NCBI RefSeq assembly: GCF_001570425.1
Contig: NZ_BCSX01000007.1
Coordinates: 252,341 to 316,340, forward strand
Length of the DNA stretch: 64,000 nt
Source: Mycolicibacterium brisbanense
Lineage (GTDB): Bacteria > Actinomycetota > Actinomycetes > Mycobacteriales > Mycobacteriaceae
Reading direction: 5' to 3'
A model generated the notes under the pieces. It did no database searches. It was not told the origin of the DNA and saw nothing but the letters and a program-made list of their open reading frames with translations. A program made the position numbers and the translations under genes. Shown here in pieces: positions 27,684 to 36,623 of this stretch (position 1 is the stretch's first letter; each line of letters starts with the position of its first letter).

Positions 27684-29222
27684 CTATTCGCCGTCGGCGT
27701 GCGGCGCAGCGTGCTCGGGCAGGACTCCGATCCGATGCCGCTGGACCAGTCGGTAATAGCCGTAGCCGAGGCCGATCACTGTGGCGCAGAACAGAACCGC
27801 TCCCCACTGCAGATACCAGTGGTACGGCGGAGCTGGGTTGTAGACGGACTGCCGGGGCCAGGCGACGTTCACGATCATCGCGATTCCCCACACCGTTGCC
27901 GCGATGCTGACGGGGATACCGAATCGGCCGAGGTGGAAGTATCTACGGTCGGTCTGCCACTGGCCGGTGAGACGGCGATGCGCAAATGATGCCGACACGA
28001 TCGAGTAGGCGATGAACGCCAGGACGACGGTGGTGCTGGTCACGACGACGAAGATCTGTGGTTGCCGCACGTTGAGCACCAGGATGCCGATGGCGATCAC
28101 TCCGGTGATGACAGCGGTCAGGATCGGTGCCCTGGTCACCTTGTTCACCCGAGCCAACGCAGAGCTGGCGGGGAGAGCGTTGTCGCGACTCATCGCGAAC
28201 ATCATTCGCATGGCGCCAGTTTGGTTGGCCAGGATGCAGACGAAGATGGCGATCACGACACAACCGAGCACGACGTCGCCGAGCGTCTTGCCGAGTACGT
28301 CCTGCACCACATAGGGCAACCCGGAGGTGGAAAGTTCGTCGGCTCCGAGATCGCCGACGGCCATGAGGGCACCCAACATCAGAAGCGCCCCCGTGAGGCC
28401 GGCGGCGGCCAACGCGCGCAGGATCGACATAGGGCTGGTGCGGCGGGGATTGACCGTCTCCTCACCAAGCGAACCGGCAGTATCGAATCCCCACATGATG
28501 TAGCAGCCCAGCAGGAGTGCCATGAGCATGGCGCCGGGAAGACCCAGCGAGTTGTCATGCCCATGGCCGACACTGTCGAACACCACCTGCGGGCCACGCT
28601 TGGCGGCGAAGAAGAAGAACACGATCAGAAATACGCTGGCGATCAGCTCGACGATGACCCCGACGTTGTTGACTAACGAGACCACCCGTACGGGAAGGGA
28701 ATTCAGCACGGTAGCGACGACGATGGCGATCGCCCCCAAGATGACCCCGTTGGTGGCCGCGTCATACGGTCCAGAGCCATCACCGTAGATCCAGAAGATG
28801 TCGGAGATGGTGGGCAGCACGAACTGCATTGCCAGCGCGACCGCCGCCGTGGACACGATGAGTGCCAGCGTCAGTGAGAAACCGGCGAGCCACGATGCGG
28901 TTTTACCTCCGACGTGTTTGGACCAGTTGTACACCGAACCCGCGATCGGATAGTGCGTCGACAGCTCGGCGAAGCACAAGCCGAAGAGCATCTGGCCACC
29001 GAAGGCGATGAGCCACGTCCACCAGAACGGCGGACCTGCAATCGAAAACGCAAAGAAGAACAGCTGGAACGCGCCCGTGAGAATCGAGATGAACGCGAAG
29101 CCGGCCGCGAAGGTGGAGAACGAGCCGAGCGTGCGTTGGAGCTCCTGCCTGTAACCGAGGCGGGCGAGGTGCTGCTCATCGGCGTTGTTCGCGTCAACCC
29201 TCTCCGGGGTCTGATGGGTCAT
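27684..29222 (-). CDS. APC-superfamily amino acid/amine permease
   Basis: A 512-residue membrane transporter with about 12 hydrophobic segments. The N-terminal conserved region is LGYRQELQRTLGSFSTFAAGFAFISILTGAF, then LIAFGGQMLFGLCFAELSTHYPIAGSVYNWSKH and GFDTAGSLGEETVNPRRTSP, which are typical of the GABA/amino-acid/amine permease branch. ATG 29222 is chosen for the normal N-terminus. It is divergent from the FAD-oxidoreductase operon, sharing a spacer with a palindrome at 29328. This suggests it imports the substrate of that operon, possibly an amine or amino compound. Confidence 0.88.
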   Translation of the reverse strand: MTHQTPERVDANNADEQHLARLGYRQELQRTLGSFSTFAAGFAFISILTGAFQLFFFAFSIAGPPFWWTWLIAFGGQMLFGLCFAELSTHYPIAGSVYNWSKHVGGKTASWLAGFSLTLALIVSTAAVALAMQFVLPTISDIFWIYGDGSGPYDAATNGVILGAIAIVVATVLNSLPVRVVSLVNNVGVIVELIASVFLIVFFFFAAKRGPQVVFDSVGHGHDNSLGLPGAMLMALLLGCYIMWGFDTAGSLGEETVNPRRTSPMSILRALAAAGLTGALLMLGALMAVGDLGADELSTSGLPYVVQDVLGKTLGDVVLGCVVIAIFVCILANQTGAMRMMFAMSRDNALPASSALARVNKVTRAPILTAVITGVIAIGILVLNVRQPQIFVVVTSTTVVLAFIAYSIVSASFAHRRLTGQWQTDRRYFHLGRFGIPVSIAATVWGIAMIVNVAWPRQSVYNPAPPYHWYLQWGAVLFCATVIGLGYGYYRLVQRHRIGVLPEHAAPHADGE

Positions 29223-29327
29223 CGAAGTCCTCTCTTCCCGTGCGTCCCGAAACTCCACGCACGGACTGGTGCTGCAGATCACCTCGAAGTGAACACCCAT
29301 AAGTTCGTAACGTCAATAGTTTGTGTT

Positions 29328-29338
29328 TGTTCCGAACA
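29328..29338. promoter_or_regulatory. Candidate DeoR/GlpR-type operator between permease and FAD-oxidoreductase genes
   Basis: TGTTCCGAACA, a perfect inverted repeat with one central base in the 201-base divergent spacer. Its half-site TGTTC/GAACA is the same as in the palindrome in front of the DeoR gene (35669-35682), and resembles the TGTTCG/CGAACA half-sites of E. coli GlpR. It overlaps a plausible -10 region (TATGTAAT) of the plus-strand operon. Confidence 0.5.
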
Positions 29339-29423
29339 TATGTAATGATCGTTTGCACGTTCGCAGCACGCTAGTGTCGGGTAGAACACACAACAGATCC
29401 CACCCATCGAAAGGACGCCACAC

Positions 29424-30857
29424 GTGAAAACGCCAGGCACTCGTGGGTTCGACGAGTCGTTCGATGTCGCAGTCATCGGCGGCGGAGTCCTCGGCACTGC
29501 CGTTGCGGCTCGCTTGTCAGCCACTTCGGCTTCGGTGTGCCTACTCGAGGCCGAAAACGATGTCTGCGAAGGCGCCAGCAAAGGCAACGCCGGCGTCGCT
29601 GTCTCCTATTACGGACCTCCGGGCACCCTCGAGACGGAGCTGATCAACCGTAGTTGCCCGCGATGGGAGGAACTCTGCGCACGACTGGGCGTTCCCTATC
29701 GGCGCATTGGCGGCGTCATGGTCGCACTCAACGACAGCGAAGCATCGCGACTGGATCACACGCTGGGCGAGCTCGAACAGGCCGGCGTTCGGGGCGAACT
29801 TCTGGATCCCGCTCAAGTGCGCCACATCGAGCCGCTCATCACCGCCGACTGCGTAGCCGGGCTCCACATGCCAGACGAAGGCGTGATCGACCCGATGGCA
29901 CTCACCGTCGCCTACGCCGATCTGGCGGTCACCAACGGCGCGTCGTTCCAACTCGGCGCCCGGGTGGAGCGAATCGATCGCCTCGACGATGGGACATCAC
30001 TCGTCGGCACCACTCGTGGACGCGTCCGGGCCCGATTCATCGTCAATGCCGCGGGCGTGGCAGCCGGTCAGATCGCGCAGCTGGCCGGTGGCGAGGCGCT
30101 GCACTGCTGGCCCCGCAAGGGGCAGTACGCCGTGATCGACCGGCTGTTCGCCGAGCGCCTGTCCACGATCGTCTTCTGCACGCACTCGCCTGATACCAAA
30201 GGCATCAACGTCGTGCCGACGACGCACGGCTCTGCATTGCTAGGGCCGACCGCGCTGGACATCGATGACCCGTACGACAAGGCGACCGACTACGACACGG
30301 TCGCAGCACTCATCGAGAGCGCGCGACGGCTGGTCCCCGACCTCACCACAGACGTGGTGATCAAAACATTCGCCGCGAACCGACCTGCCGGCGACGAACA
30401 GCACCGGCTACGGTTCGACACGCGGGTCGACAACCTGCTGCACTGCACCGACCGCTCAGCCGGGGTCAGCCTGTCCCCCGCAGCCGCGGACCTGACGCTC
30501 GAGCTGCTGCGCGAAGCGGGACTGCCAGCAGAAGACCGCGCGGACACCGTCATCGCGTTGCCGCCGTCGCCGCGATTGAGGACGGCCGCCAACCCGGACG
30601 CACTGTTCGCCCAAGACGCGTTGTTCGGCCAAATCGTATGTGCCTGTGAACATGTCAGTGCGGCCGAAATCAACCGGACCCTAACCGCTCCCGTTCCCGC
30701 AACATCGGTGGACGGCGTGCGGAAGCGCACCGGCGCCGCATACGGTCGCTGCCAAGGCTCCCTGTGTTCGGCCGGGATCACCTTCATGACGGCCCTGTCG
30801 ACCAACACTGGTCCGGCGACGGTGCGGCAGACCAGCCAAGGAACGGTCGGGGCATGA
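29424..30857 (+). CDS. FAD-dependent dehydrogenase with BFD-type [2Fe-2S] domain (GlpA-like)
   Basis: 477 residues. A DAO/GlpA-type flavin domain begins VAVIGGGVLGTAVAARLS, and the C-terminus holds a BFD-like iron-sulfur domain with Cys-x-Cys in IVCACEHVSAAEI and Cys-x4-Cys in GRCQGSLC. This two-domain build occurs in anaerobic-type glycerol-3-phosphate dehydrogenase and in two-subunit amine/opine oxidases. GTG 29424 is preceded by AAAGGA. It is coupled by ATGA overlap to a second FAD protein, so they probably form a heteromeric dehydrogenase. Substrate unknown: a polyol phosphate or an amine are both plausible. Confidence 0.85.
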   Translation: MKTPGTRGFDESFDVAVIGGGVLGTAVAARLSATSASVCLLEAENDVCEGASKGNAGVAVSYYGPPGTLETELINRSCPRWEELCARLGVPYRRIGGVMVALNDSEASRLDHTLGELEQAGVRGELLDPAQVRHIEPLITADCVAGLHMPDEGVIDPMALTVAYADLAVTNGASFQLGARVERIDRLDDGTSLVGTTRGRVRARFIVNAAGVAAGQIAQLAGGEALHCWPRKGQYAVIDRLFAERLSTIVFCTHSPDTKGINVVPTTHGSALLGPTALDIDDPYDKATDYDTVAALIESARRLVPDLTTDVVIKTFAANRPAGDEQHRLRFDTRVDNLLHCTDRSAGVSLSPAAADLTLELLREAGLPAEDRADTVIALPPSPRLRTAANPDALFAQDALFGQIVCACEHVSAAEINRTLTAPVPATSVDGVRKRTGAAYGRCQGSLCSAGITFMTALSTNTGPATVRQTSQGTVGA

Positions 30858-31642
30858 TCACCGCACCGTTTGTCGTCGTCGGCGCCGGGCCAAGCGGACT
30901 CGGCTGCGCGTGGGAGCTGGCACAGCAGGGCGCTGTCGTAGTCGTAGATCGGATTCCGGTTGCCGGCGGCAGCGCCGGCTGGTCAAGTCCCACCGTGAGG
31001 CGCCTCGTCGAACGTGTCGCCTCACGTGGAGTACGACTTCGGCTGGGCGAGACCGCGATGCGCTTCGACGGCACCACCCTGACGGTCGCCACACCCAGCG
31101 GCTTTCACCACATCGAGGGCAAGCAGCTGATCGTTGCGGCCGGGTTGCGTCCGGCCACCGCAGCTAACTTGGGCATCGACGGCGACCGTCCCGCCGGCGT
31201 GCTGGCAGCCACCGTGGCCGAGCATCTGCTGCACACCGGAGTGCGGCTATGGCAGACCGTGGTCATCCTCGGCGACGGTCCGTGGAGCCAACCTGTCGCC
31301 ACGATGTGCCGGCGCCTGGGCACCCGAGTTATCGGCATCGCCGAGCGCGCATCGTGGGCCGACGAGCGCATCGACCCAGTGCCACGGCTATCCGTCATCG
31401 GCCGCGATCGGATTACCGGTGTGCGATTGCGCCACTCAACGAGAGACGTCACCGTCAACTGCGACGCGCTCGTCCTGTCAGGCGACCCACGCCCCAACCG
31501 AAATGTCGTCGGAGCTCTCGGCGCGGGCGACGGCAACGTCGTCTTCCACCAGCCCATCCGACCGACAAACACACAGGATCGCTTCCAGGCCGGCGCCACA
31601 GCGATGCGCGACTGGCTACACAGCAGCGGAGGAACCTCATGA
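30854..31642 (+). CDS. Short FAD/NAD(P)-binding oxidoreductase subunit
   Basis: 262 residues with the FAD motif FVVVGAGPSGLGCAWELAQQG and a second nucleotide-binding strand VVILGDGPWSQPVATMCRRLG. This is the pyridine-nucleotide-disulfide-oxidoreductase-like subunit usually paired with a DAO subunit, but it is shorter than the 400-plus residues usual in such pairs. It lies between the large FAD subunit (ATGA overlap) and a 79-residue peptide (4-base overlap). Electron transfer within a complex is inferred from pairing, not from the sequence of this subunit alone. Confidence 0.78.
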   Translation: MITAPFVVVGAGPSGLGCAWELAQQGAVVVVDRIPVAGGSAGWSSPTVRRLVERVASRGVRLRLGETAMRFDGTTLTVATPSGFHHIEGKQLIVAAGLRPATAANLGIDGDRPAGVLAATVAEHLLHTGVRLWQTVVILGDGPWSQPVATMCRRLGTRVIGIAERASWADERIDPVPRLSVIGRDRITGVRLRHSTRDVTVNCDALVLSGDPRPNRNVVGALGAGDGNVVFHQPIRPTNTQDRFQAGATAMRDWLHSSGGTS

Positions 31643-31878
31643 AAGTCAGTTCGCCCATCGGAGAGCTCCCGTTCGAACCACGCACGGTTCATCTGCACCG
31701 CAACGGAATTCGCGTCGACGGAGTGATAGGAGCCTGGCCCGCGCAGGTCACCATCACCACCGGCGACATCCCAAGTTTGGCCCGCGTCGCCGCCCGTCCG
31801 GCGCTCATCGGCGCCGTCGGCTTCACCGCTGTCCTAGGTCTGATTCGACTGACCAGATCCAACCGTCACCACCGATAG
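31639..31878 (+). CDS. Small single-span membrane protein in catabolic operon
   Basis: 79 residues, not recognised. A soluble beta-like N-terminus (GELPFEPRTVHLHRNGIRVDG) is followed by one hydrophobic segment (PALIGAVGFTAVLGLIRL, about residues 55-72) and a basic tail RSNRHHR. There are no cysteines, so it is not the ferredoxin-like third subunit of related amine oxidases. It overlaps the FAD subunit by four bases and precedes the aldolase by 12. It might anchor the two FAD subunits to the membrane, as GlpC does for GlpAB; this is speculation from position. Confidence 0.65.
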   Translation: MKVSSPIGELPFEPRTVHLHRNGIRVDGVIGAWPAQVTITTGDIPSLARVAARPALIGAVGFTAVLGLIRLTRSNRHHR

Positions 31879-31890
31879 AGAGGAATACCC

Positions 31891-32604
31891 ATGGGCATCA
31901 AATTTCAGGAGATTCGCGAGAAGGTCGTCACCTACTCACGCAAGCTTCAGGCCGAGCGCCTCGTCTACTCATGCGCGGGCAACATCAGCGTGCGCATTCC
32001 TGACGAGCCCGAATTGCTCGCCTGCACACCGAGTTCCACGCAGTACGACCTGTTGGAACCCGAAGACATCGCGATCGTGGACCTCGACGGCAACCTGATC
32101 GACGGCCGCCGCTCCCCGACGTCCGAAGTCCAGATGCACACGCTGTACTGCAAGCATCGGCCGGAGATCGGCGGCATCGTGCACACCCACGGCAAGGCGG
32201 TGATGACGTTCGCGACATTGAACTGGACGCTTCCGCCGATCCTCACTGGCCTGTGTGAAGCGACGGGTGGCGCCGTGTACACCTCTCCGTACTCGCAGCC
32301 CGAGACCGACCAGATGTACACCTACACCGAGCCGTATTTGCGCAACCGAGGCGCGACCTTCCTTCAACACCACGGCCTCCTGGCCATCGGTGCCGACCTC
32401 GAGCACGCGTTTCACACCGCTTCTGTCGTCGAGGGCGCCTGTGAGGTGTACTTGGCGGCCCGACAGTTCGGCGAGGTTCCCGAGTTGCCTGCCGCTCAGG
32501 TCGATTGGATCGCCTCCTACTTCCACGCCCAATTCCCCGGTGCGCCCGAACCGCTGCCTGCACCTGAGCCGGTTCCGGCACCGGAGTTCCAGCCGGTCCC
32601 ATGA
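31891..32604 (+). CDS. Class II aldolase (fuculose-phosphate aldolase family)
   Basis: A zinc-dependent aldolase of 237 residues, splitting a ketose 1-phosphate into dihydroxyacetone phosphate and an aldehyde. Glu79 in PTSEVQMH is the catalytic base and His98, His100 and His160 (IVHTHGK, FLQHHG) are metal ligands, matching E. coli FucA spacing. The last 20 or so residues are a proline-rich tail (PEPLPAPEPVPAPEFQPVP), unusual for the family. RBS AGAGAGGAAT precedes ATG 31891. Its stop overlaps the kinase start. Substrate may be a deoxy or amino sugar phosphate; unknown. Confidence 0.88.
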   Translation: MGIKFQEIREKVVTYSRKLQAERLVYSCAGNISVRIPDEPELLACTPSSTQYDLLEPEDIAIVDLDGNLIDGRRSPTSEVQMHTLYCKHRPEIGGIVHTHGKAVMTFATLNWTLPPILTGLCEATGGAVYTSPYSQPETDQMYTYTEPYLRNRGATFLQHHGLLAIGADLEHAFHTASVVEGACEVYLAARQFGEVPELPAAQVDWIASYFHAQFPGAPEPLPAPEPVPAPEFQPVP

Positions 32605-34106
32605 GCGGGTATGTGGTGGGGGCCGACGTCGGATCGTCGGCCCTCAAGGCTGCCCTGGTCCATCCCGACCGCGGCGTCGTGGCGGTGGCAGAACACACCT
32701 ATCCCATGCATCGCCCACATCGCGACTGGGCCGAAAACGACCCTGAGGACTGGTATCTCGCGCTGGCCGCCGCTGTCTCGGAAGTCTTGCAGGCCTCGGG
32801 CGTGTCAGCCTCCGAGGTCAAGGCACTGTGCCTCGTCGGTCAACGCGACATCGCCGTGCTGGTCGACGATGATGGTGAAGTACTCACGCCCTGCATCCAC
32901 TGGACGGACCGGCGCGACCCAGCGGAAACGACCCGGCTCTACGACCGCCTGGGGCGAGCCGACCTGATTGACCGCAGCGGCACGTTGCCGATACCCGGGC
33001 TTGTGCTGCCCAACCTGGCGTGGACCAAGGCGCATCTGCCCGACGTGTGGGCCCGCGTTCGGGTTGCATTGCAACCCAAGGACTACCTCGCGTTGCGACT
33101 CACCGGCGATATCGGCACCGACCCCACCGGACCGACACGCAGCATCCTCAACGACTGGCGCAGTGAGGACTGGAATGCGCAGACCTGCGAGGAGGCCGGG
33201 ATCCCGCGCGAGATACTGCCGGACGTCAAATACCAGCCATGGGACGTCCGCGGCGAACTCGGCAGCACAGCATACGAACTCGGCCTACTGCCAGGCACCC
33301 TGCTAGTCGCGGGCGGCGGTGACGATCCGGCCGCCGCCCTCGGATCCGGGGTGATCAATCCCGGCGACGTCAGCATCGGCACCGGATCATCGATGAGCTG
33401 GCGGATCGTCGCCGACGAACCCAAATTCGACCCTACGGGCGTGATCGGTCTGATGCCGCACCTGATACCCGGCCGCTACCTGCACGAGATGGTGGCCACA
33501 GGTACCGGCACGACGCTGCGATGGTTCCGGACCGTTTTCGGCGACGGTTGTACATACGAACAACTCATCGCCGAAGCCGCCCAGGTGGAACCGGGATGCG
33601 ATGGCCTGATGTGCTTTCCCTACGTCGAGGGCGCCTCGGTGCCGTGGCAGGACGATTCGGCCCGGGCCGTGTACTACGGAATCGCGGGCCATCACCGCCG
33701 AGCCCACTTCACCCGGGCGACGCTGGAAGGCATTGCCTTTCAGTATCCAGCCCTGCTCGAAGTCGTGGCCTCGCGTCGCCACAGCGCACGCTGTTTCACC
33801 ATCTCCGACGGGGAGGCCCGCAGCCACCTGTGGAACCAGATAAAAGCCGATGTCATGGGTCAGCAGATCACGCCGTCATTGCGCGTGGAAGCCCCCGCCA
33901 TTGGTGCCGCGATTCTCGCGGGTCTGGCGACAGACCTTTTCGATTCTGCGGCAACAGCACTGGCGGTCGTTCTCGAACTCGCACCGCCGGTGCGTCCACG
34001 TGCGGTCGAGTCGGAACGATATGCCGCGCTGCAGCACCACTGGGAGGCGATTCGTCGCCGCATCTTCCCCAACCTCGCCTCGCTTCCGGTCGGCGCGAGA
34101 AGCTAA
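32601..34106 (+). CDS. FGGY-family carbohydrate kinase
   Basis: A 501-residue sugar/polyol kinase. The ATPase-fold opening VGADVGSSALKAALVHPDRGVVA, the phosphate-loop-like LVAGGGDDPAAALGSGVINPGDVSIGTGSSMSWR and the C-terminal ISDGEARSHLWNQIKADVMGQ are characteristic of xylulokinase/glycerol-kinase relatives. ATG 32601 overlaps the aldolase stop. It should phosphorylate the substrate that the aldolase then cleaves. The family covers glycerol, xylulose, erythritol, ribulose and others, so the acceptor cannot be named. Confidence 0.85.
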   Translation: MSGYVVGADVGSSALKAALVHPDRGVVAVAEHTYPMHRPHRDWAENDPEDWYLALAAAVSEVLQASGVSASEVKALCLVGQRDIAVLVDDDGEVLTPCIHWTDRRDPAETTRLYDRLGRADLIDRSGTLPIPGLVLPNLAWTKAHLPDVWARVRVALQPKDYLALRLTGDIGTDPTGPTRSILNDWRSEDWNAQTCEEAGIPREILPDVKYQPWDVRGELGSTAYELGLLPGTLLVAGGGDDPAAALGSGVINPGDVSIGTGSSMSWRIVADEPKFDPTGVIGLMPHLIPGRYLHEMVATGTGTTLRWFRTVFGDGCTYEQLIAEAAQVEPGCDGLMCFPYVEGASVPWQDDSARAVYYGIAGHHRRAHFTRATLEGIAFQYPALLEVVASRRHSARCFTISDGEARSHLWNQIKADVMGQQITPSLRVEAPAIGAAILAGLATDLFDSAATALAVVLELAPPVRPRAVESERYAALQHHWEAIRRRIFPNLASLPVGARS

Positions 34107-34132
34107 CGACAACCCACCGACAAAGGAGCACC

Positions 34133-35608
34133 ATGACACCAACGCTTCCCGACACCATCCGGACCCAGGCGTTCATCGCCGGCGATTTCGTCGATGCATG
34201 TGACGGAGCAACTTTCGACACACTCGCACCGGCAACCGGTACTGCGATCGCGAGCCTCGCCGCCTGCTGCGAGGCTGACATCGACCGCGCCGTGGCCGCC
34301 GCTCGTGCGGCATTCGACAGCGGCACATGGAGCCGACTAGCCCCAGCCGACCGCAAGGCAATCCTGTTCGCGTTCGCCGATCTCATCGAAAAGCACAGCG
34401 ACGAGCTTGCCCTGACCGAGGCCATAGATGCCGGCAAGCCGATCACCGACTGCCGCGACTTCGACCTGCCCGACGTGCTCAAGACCATCCGGTGGTATGC
34501 CGAGGCGGCGGACAAAGTGTTCGGCAAGACCGCACCGACCGGCGCCGACCATCTCGGGCTCATCGTCCGCGAGCCGGTCGGGGTGGTCGGCGGAGTGCTC
34601 CCCTGGAACTTCCCGATGGCCATGCTGGCCTGGAAAATCGGCCCGGCATTGGCCGCGGGCAATTCGGTGGTCATCAAACCCGCGGAACTGGCCAGCCTCA
34701 CCACACTGCGGCTCGCCGAACTCGCGCACCAGGCGGGCGTACCCGCCGGGGTGTTCAACGTGACTCCGGGCCTCGGCCACGTCGCAGGCAAGGCGCTGGG
34801 CCTACACGACGACGTCGACATGGTCACCTTCACAGGCTCGACCGAAGTCGGGCGAGCGTTCCTGCGTTACTCGGCGGACAGCAACCTCAAAGGCATCGTG
34901 TTGGAGTGCGGCGGAAAGAGCCCACAGATCGTCATGGCCGACCTTGCCGACGAGCTCGACGCCGTCGCGGCCGACCTCGCCGACGCAGCGTTCTGGAATG
35001 CCGGACAGAATTGCAGCGCCGGGTCGCGCATCCTCGTGCACGAATCAATCAAGGACGATTTCGTCGCCGCCCTGGCTCAGCAGGCCGAGCGTCGGGTCGT
35101 CGGTGAACCCACCGATGAACGCACCACGATCGGTCCCCTCATAGAGGCGTCGGCGCTGGACCGCGTGATGGGCTACATCGACCAAGCCCGCGCCGATGGA
35201 GCTCGCATCGTCACCGGTGGGCATCGGATGTTCACCGACTCCGGCGGATGGTTCGCCCGCCCAACCGTCATCGATTCGGTGACACCCGACATGAGTGTGG
35301 CGCGCGAGGAGATCTTCGGCCCGGTGGTCTCGGTGCTGAGTTTTTCCGACCACGAGGAAGCGCTGCGCTTGGCCAACGACACCAAATACGGATTAGCAGC
35401 CACTGTGTGGTCCAAGAACATCGACGTTGCTCTGCGCACAGCGCGCGGAATCAGAGCCGGCACGGTCGCCGTGAACGGCTACAGCGAAGGAGATATCACC
35501 ACACCATTCGGCGGGTACCGGATGTCCGGGTTCGGTGGACGAGACAACGGCCTGGAAGCGCTCGAGCAGTACACCGAGTTGAAGACGATCTGGGTGACAC
35601 TGCGCTGA
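34133..35608 (+). CDS. NAD(P)-dependent aldehyde dehydrogenase
   Basis: A 491-residue ALDH superfamily enzyme: PWNFPMAMLAWKIGPALAAGN motif, FTGSTEVGRAF, catalytic Glu258 in LECGGKSPQ and Cys294 in NAGQNCSAGSR. The sequence is closest to gamma-aminobutyraldehyde/PuuC-type dehydrogenases, which would suit an amine-derived aldehyde. ATG 34133 follows AAAGGAGC, 26 bases after the kinase. In this operon it would oxidise the aldehyde released by the aldolase or by the FAD dehydrogenase. Confidence 0.9.
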   Translation: MTPTLPDTIRTQAFIAGDFVDACDGATFDTLAPATGTAIASLAACCEADIDRAVAAARAAFDSGTWSRLAPADRKAILFAFADLIEKHSDELALTEAIDAGKPITDCRDFDLPDVLKTIRWYAEAADKVFGKTAPTGADHLGLIVREPVGVVGGVLPWNFPMAMLAWKIGPALAAGNSVVIKPAELASLTTLRLAELAHQAGVPAGVFNVTPGLGHVAGKALGLHDDVDMVTFTGSTEVGRAFLRYSADSNLKGIVLECGGKSPQIVMADLADELDAVAADLADAAFWNAGQNCSAGSRILVHESIKDDFVAALAQQAERRVVGEPTDERTTIGPLIEASALDRVMGYIDQARADGARIVTGGHRMFTDSGGWFARPTVIDSVTPDMSVAREEIFGPVVSVLSFSDHEEALRLANDTKYGLAATVWSKNIDVALRTARGIRAGTVAVNGYSEGDITTPFGGYRMSGFGGRDNGLEALEQYTELKTIWVTLR

Positions 35609-35668
35609 GACCGTGAAGCCATACTTGTTCATTAACTTGACTTAGACGTTCAAGTGTTAGCATGCGGG

Positions 35669-35682
35669 TGTTCGTACGAACA
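35669..35682. promoter_or_regulatory. Perfect palindromic operator in front of deoR-type gene
   Basis: TGTTCGTACGAACA, a perfect 14-base palindrome 40 bases upstream of the DeoR start and just after a promoter-like pair (TTGACT at 35637-35642, TAGCAT at 35658-35663). Its arms match the palindrome in the permease/FAD operon spacer and known GlpR half-sites. It probably mediates autoregulation by the adjacent regulator. Confidence 0.6.
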
Positions 35683-35721
35683 TCTTTTACCGCTGCGCGA
35701 GCCCGACAAGTAAGGTTTGCC

Positions 35722-36540
35722 GTGCCCAACCGAGTCGTGCCTGCCGGGTCCGACGAGCCTGAGTCAGGCAAAGCCGACGCAGCCGAACGCCGGCAGTTGA
35801 TCCTGGATCGGCTTCAGGAACAGGATTCGGTATCGGTCGCCGAACTGGCCGAGGAGTTCGGCGTCACCGGAATGTCCTTGCGCCGTGACCTTCAGATCCT
35901 CGCAGAACGCGGCCTCGTCACCCGGGTGCGCGGAGGAGCGATGAAGGTACGCGCGGCAACCTCATCGCGTGTCTATCTCGAATCGGAGCGACGGAACGCC
36001 CAAACGAAGGCCAAGATTGCCCGCGCAGCCGCCGAACTCATACGTCACGAACGAATCGCGTTCTTCTACTCAGGATCAACGGTGTCCAAGGTCGCCGCGG
36101 CCTTGGACGCAGAGACACGCGCCACCCTGACCGTCGTCACCACCGCGCTGCCGGTGATCAACGAGGTCAGTTCCTGGAACGAGCCACACCTGGTCGCCGT
36201 CGGCGGGACATACCTGCCGTCGTATATGGCGTTCGTCGGACCACAGGCGATCGCCAGTCTCAAGGCGCTCAACGCTGAAGTGGCAATCATCGGCTGTGAC
36301 GGACTGACTGCGGCAGGCGGACTAACCACACCACATCAACTCGTCGCGGAGGTCGGTACCACCATCATCGAACGCTCGCGGCGGACCATCGTGGTCGCAG
36401 ATTCCACCAAGATCGGAGTGCGCGGGTTCACCCCTATCGCACCCGCCACCGCGATCACCACATTGGTGACCGACGCCGACGCGGATCCCGGCGAGATCGA
36501 GACATTGCGTGGATTGGGCATCGACGTACTTCTTGTGTGA
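35722..36540 (+). CDS. DeoR/GlpR-family transcriptional repressor
   Basis: 272 residues. The DeoR helix-turn-helix is RRQLILDRLQEQDSVSVAEL to SLRRDLQILAERGLVTRVRGGA (residues about 22-73), followed by the DeoRC sugar-phosphate-binding domain with FFYSGSTVSKVAAAL, FVGPQAIASLKALNAEVAIIGCDGL and the C-terminal VVVADSTKIG. GTG 35722 follows TAAGG. It is the last gene of the catabolic run, and matching palindromes before this gene and before the operon head make it the likely repressor, relieved by a phosphorylated intermediate. Confidence 0.88.
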   Translation: MPNRVVPAGSDEPESGKADAAERRQLILDRLQEQDSVSVAELAEEFGVTGMSLRRDLQILAERGLVTRVRGGAMKVRAATSSRVYLESERRNAQTKAKIARAAAELIRHERIAFFYSGSTVSKVAAALDAETRATLTVVTTALPVINEVSSWNEPHLVAVGGTYLPSYMAFVGPQAIASLKALNAEVAIIGCDGLTAAGGLTTPHQLVAEVGTTIIERSRRTIVVADSTKIGVRGFTPIAPATAITTLVTDADADPGEIETLRGLGIDVLLV

Positions 36541-36623
36541 GATTGCGTCCTTCGTCGCGGCTGGTGCTGGTCCGATTCCGCTGCTCATCGTTGCCCGTCG
36601 CTGCGCGCCCGCTAGCCCATGCA

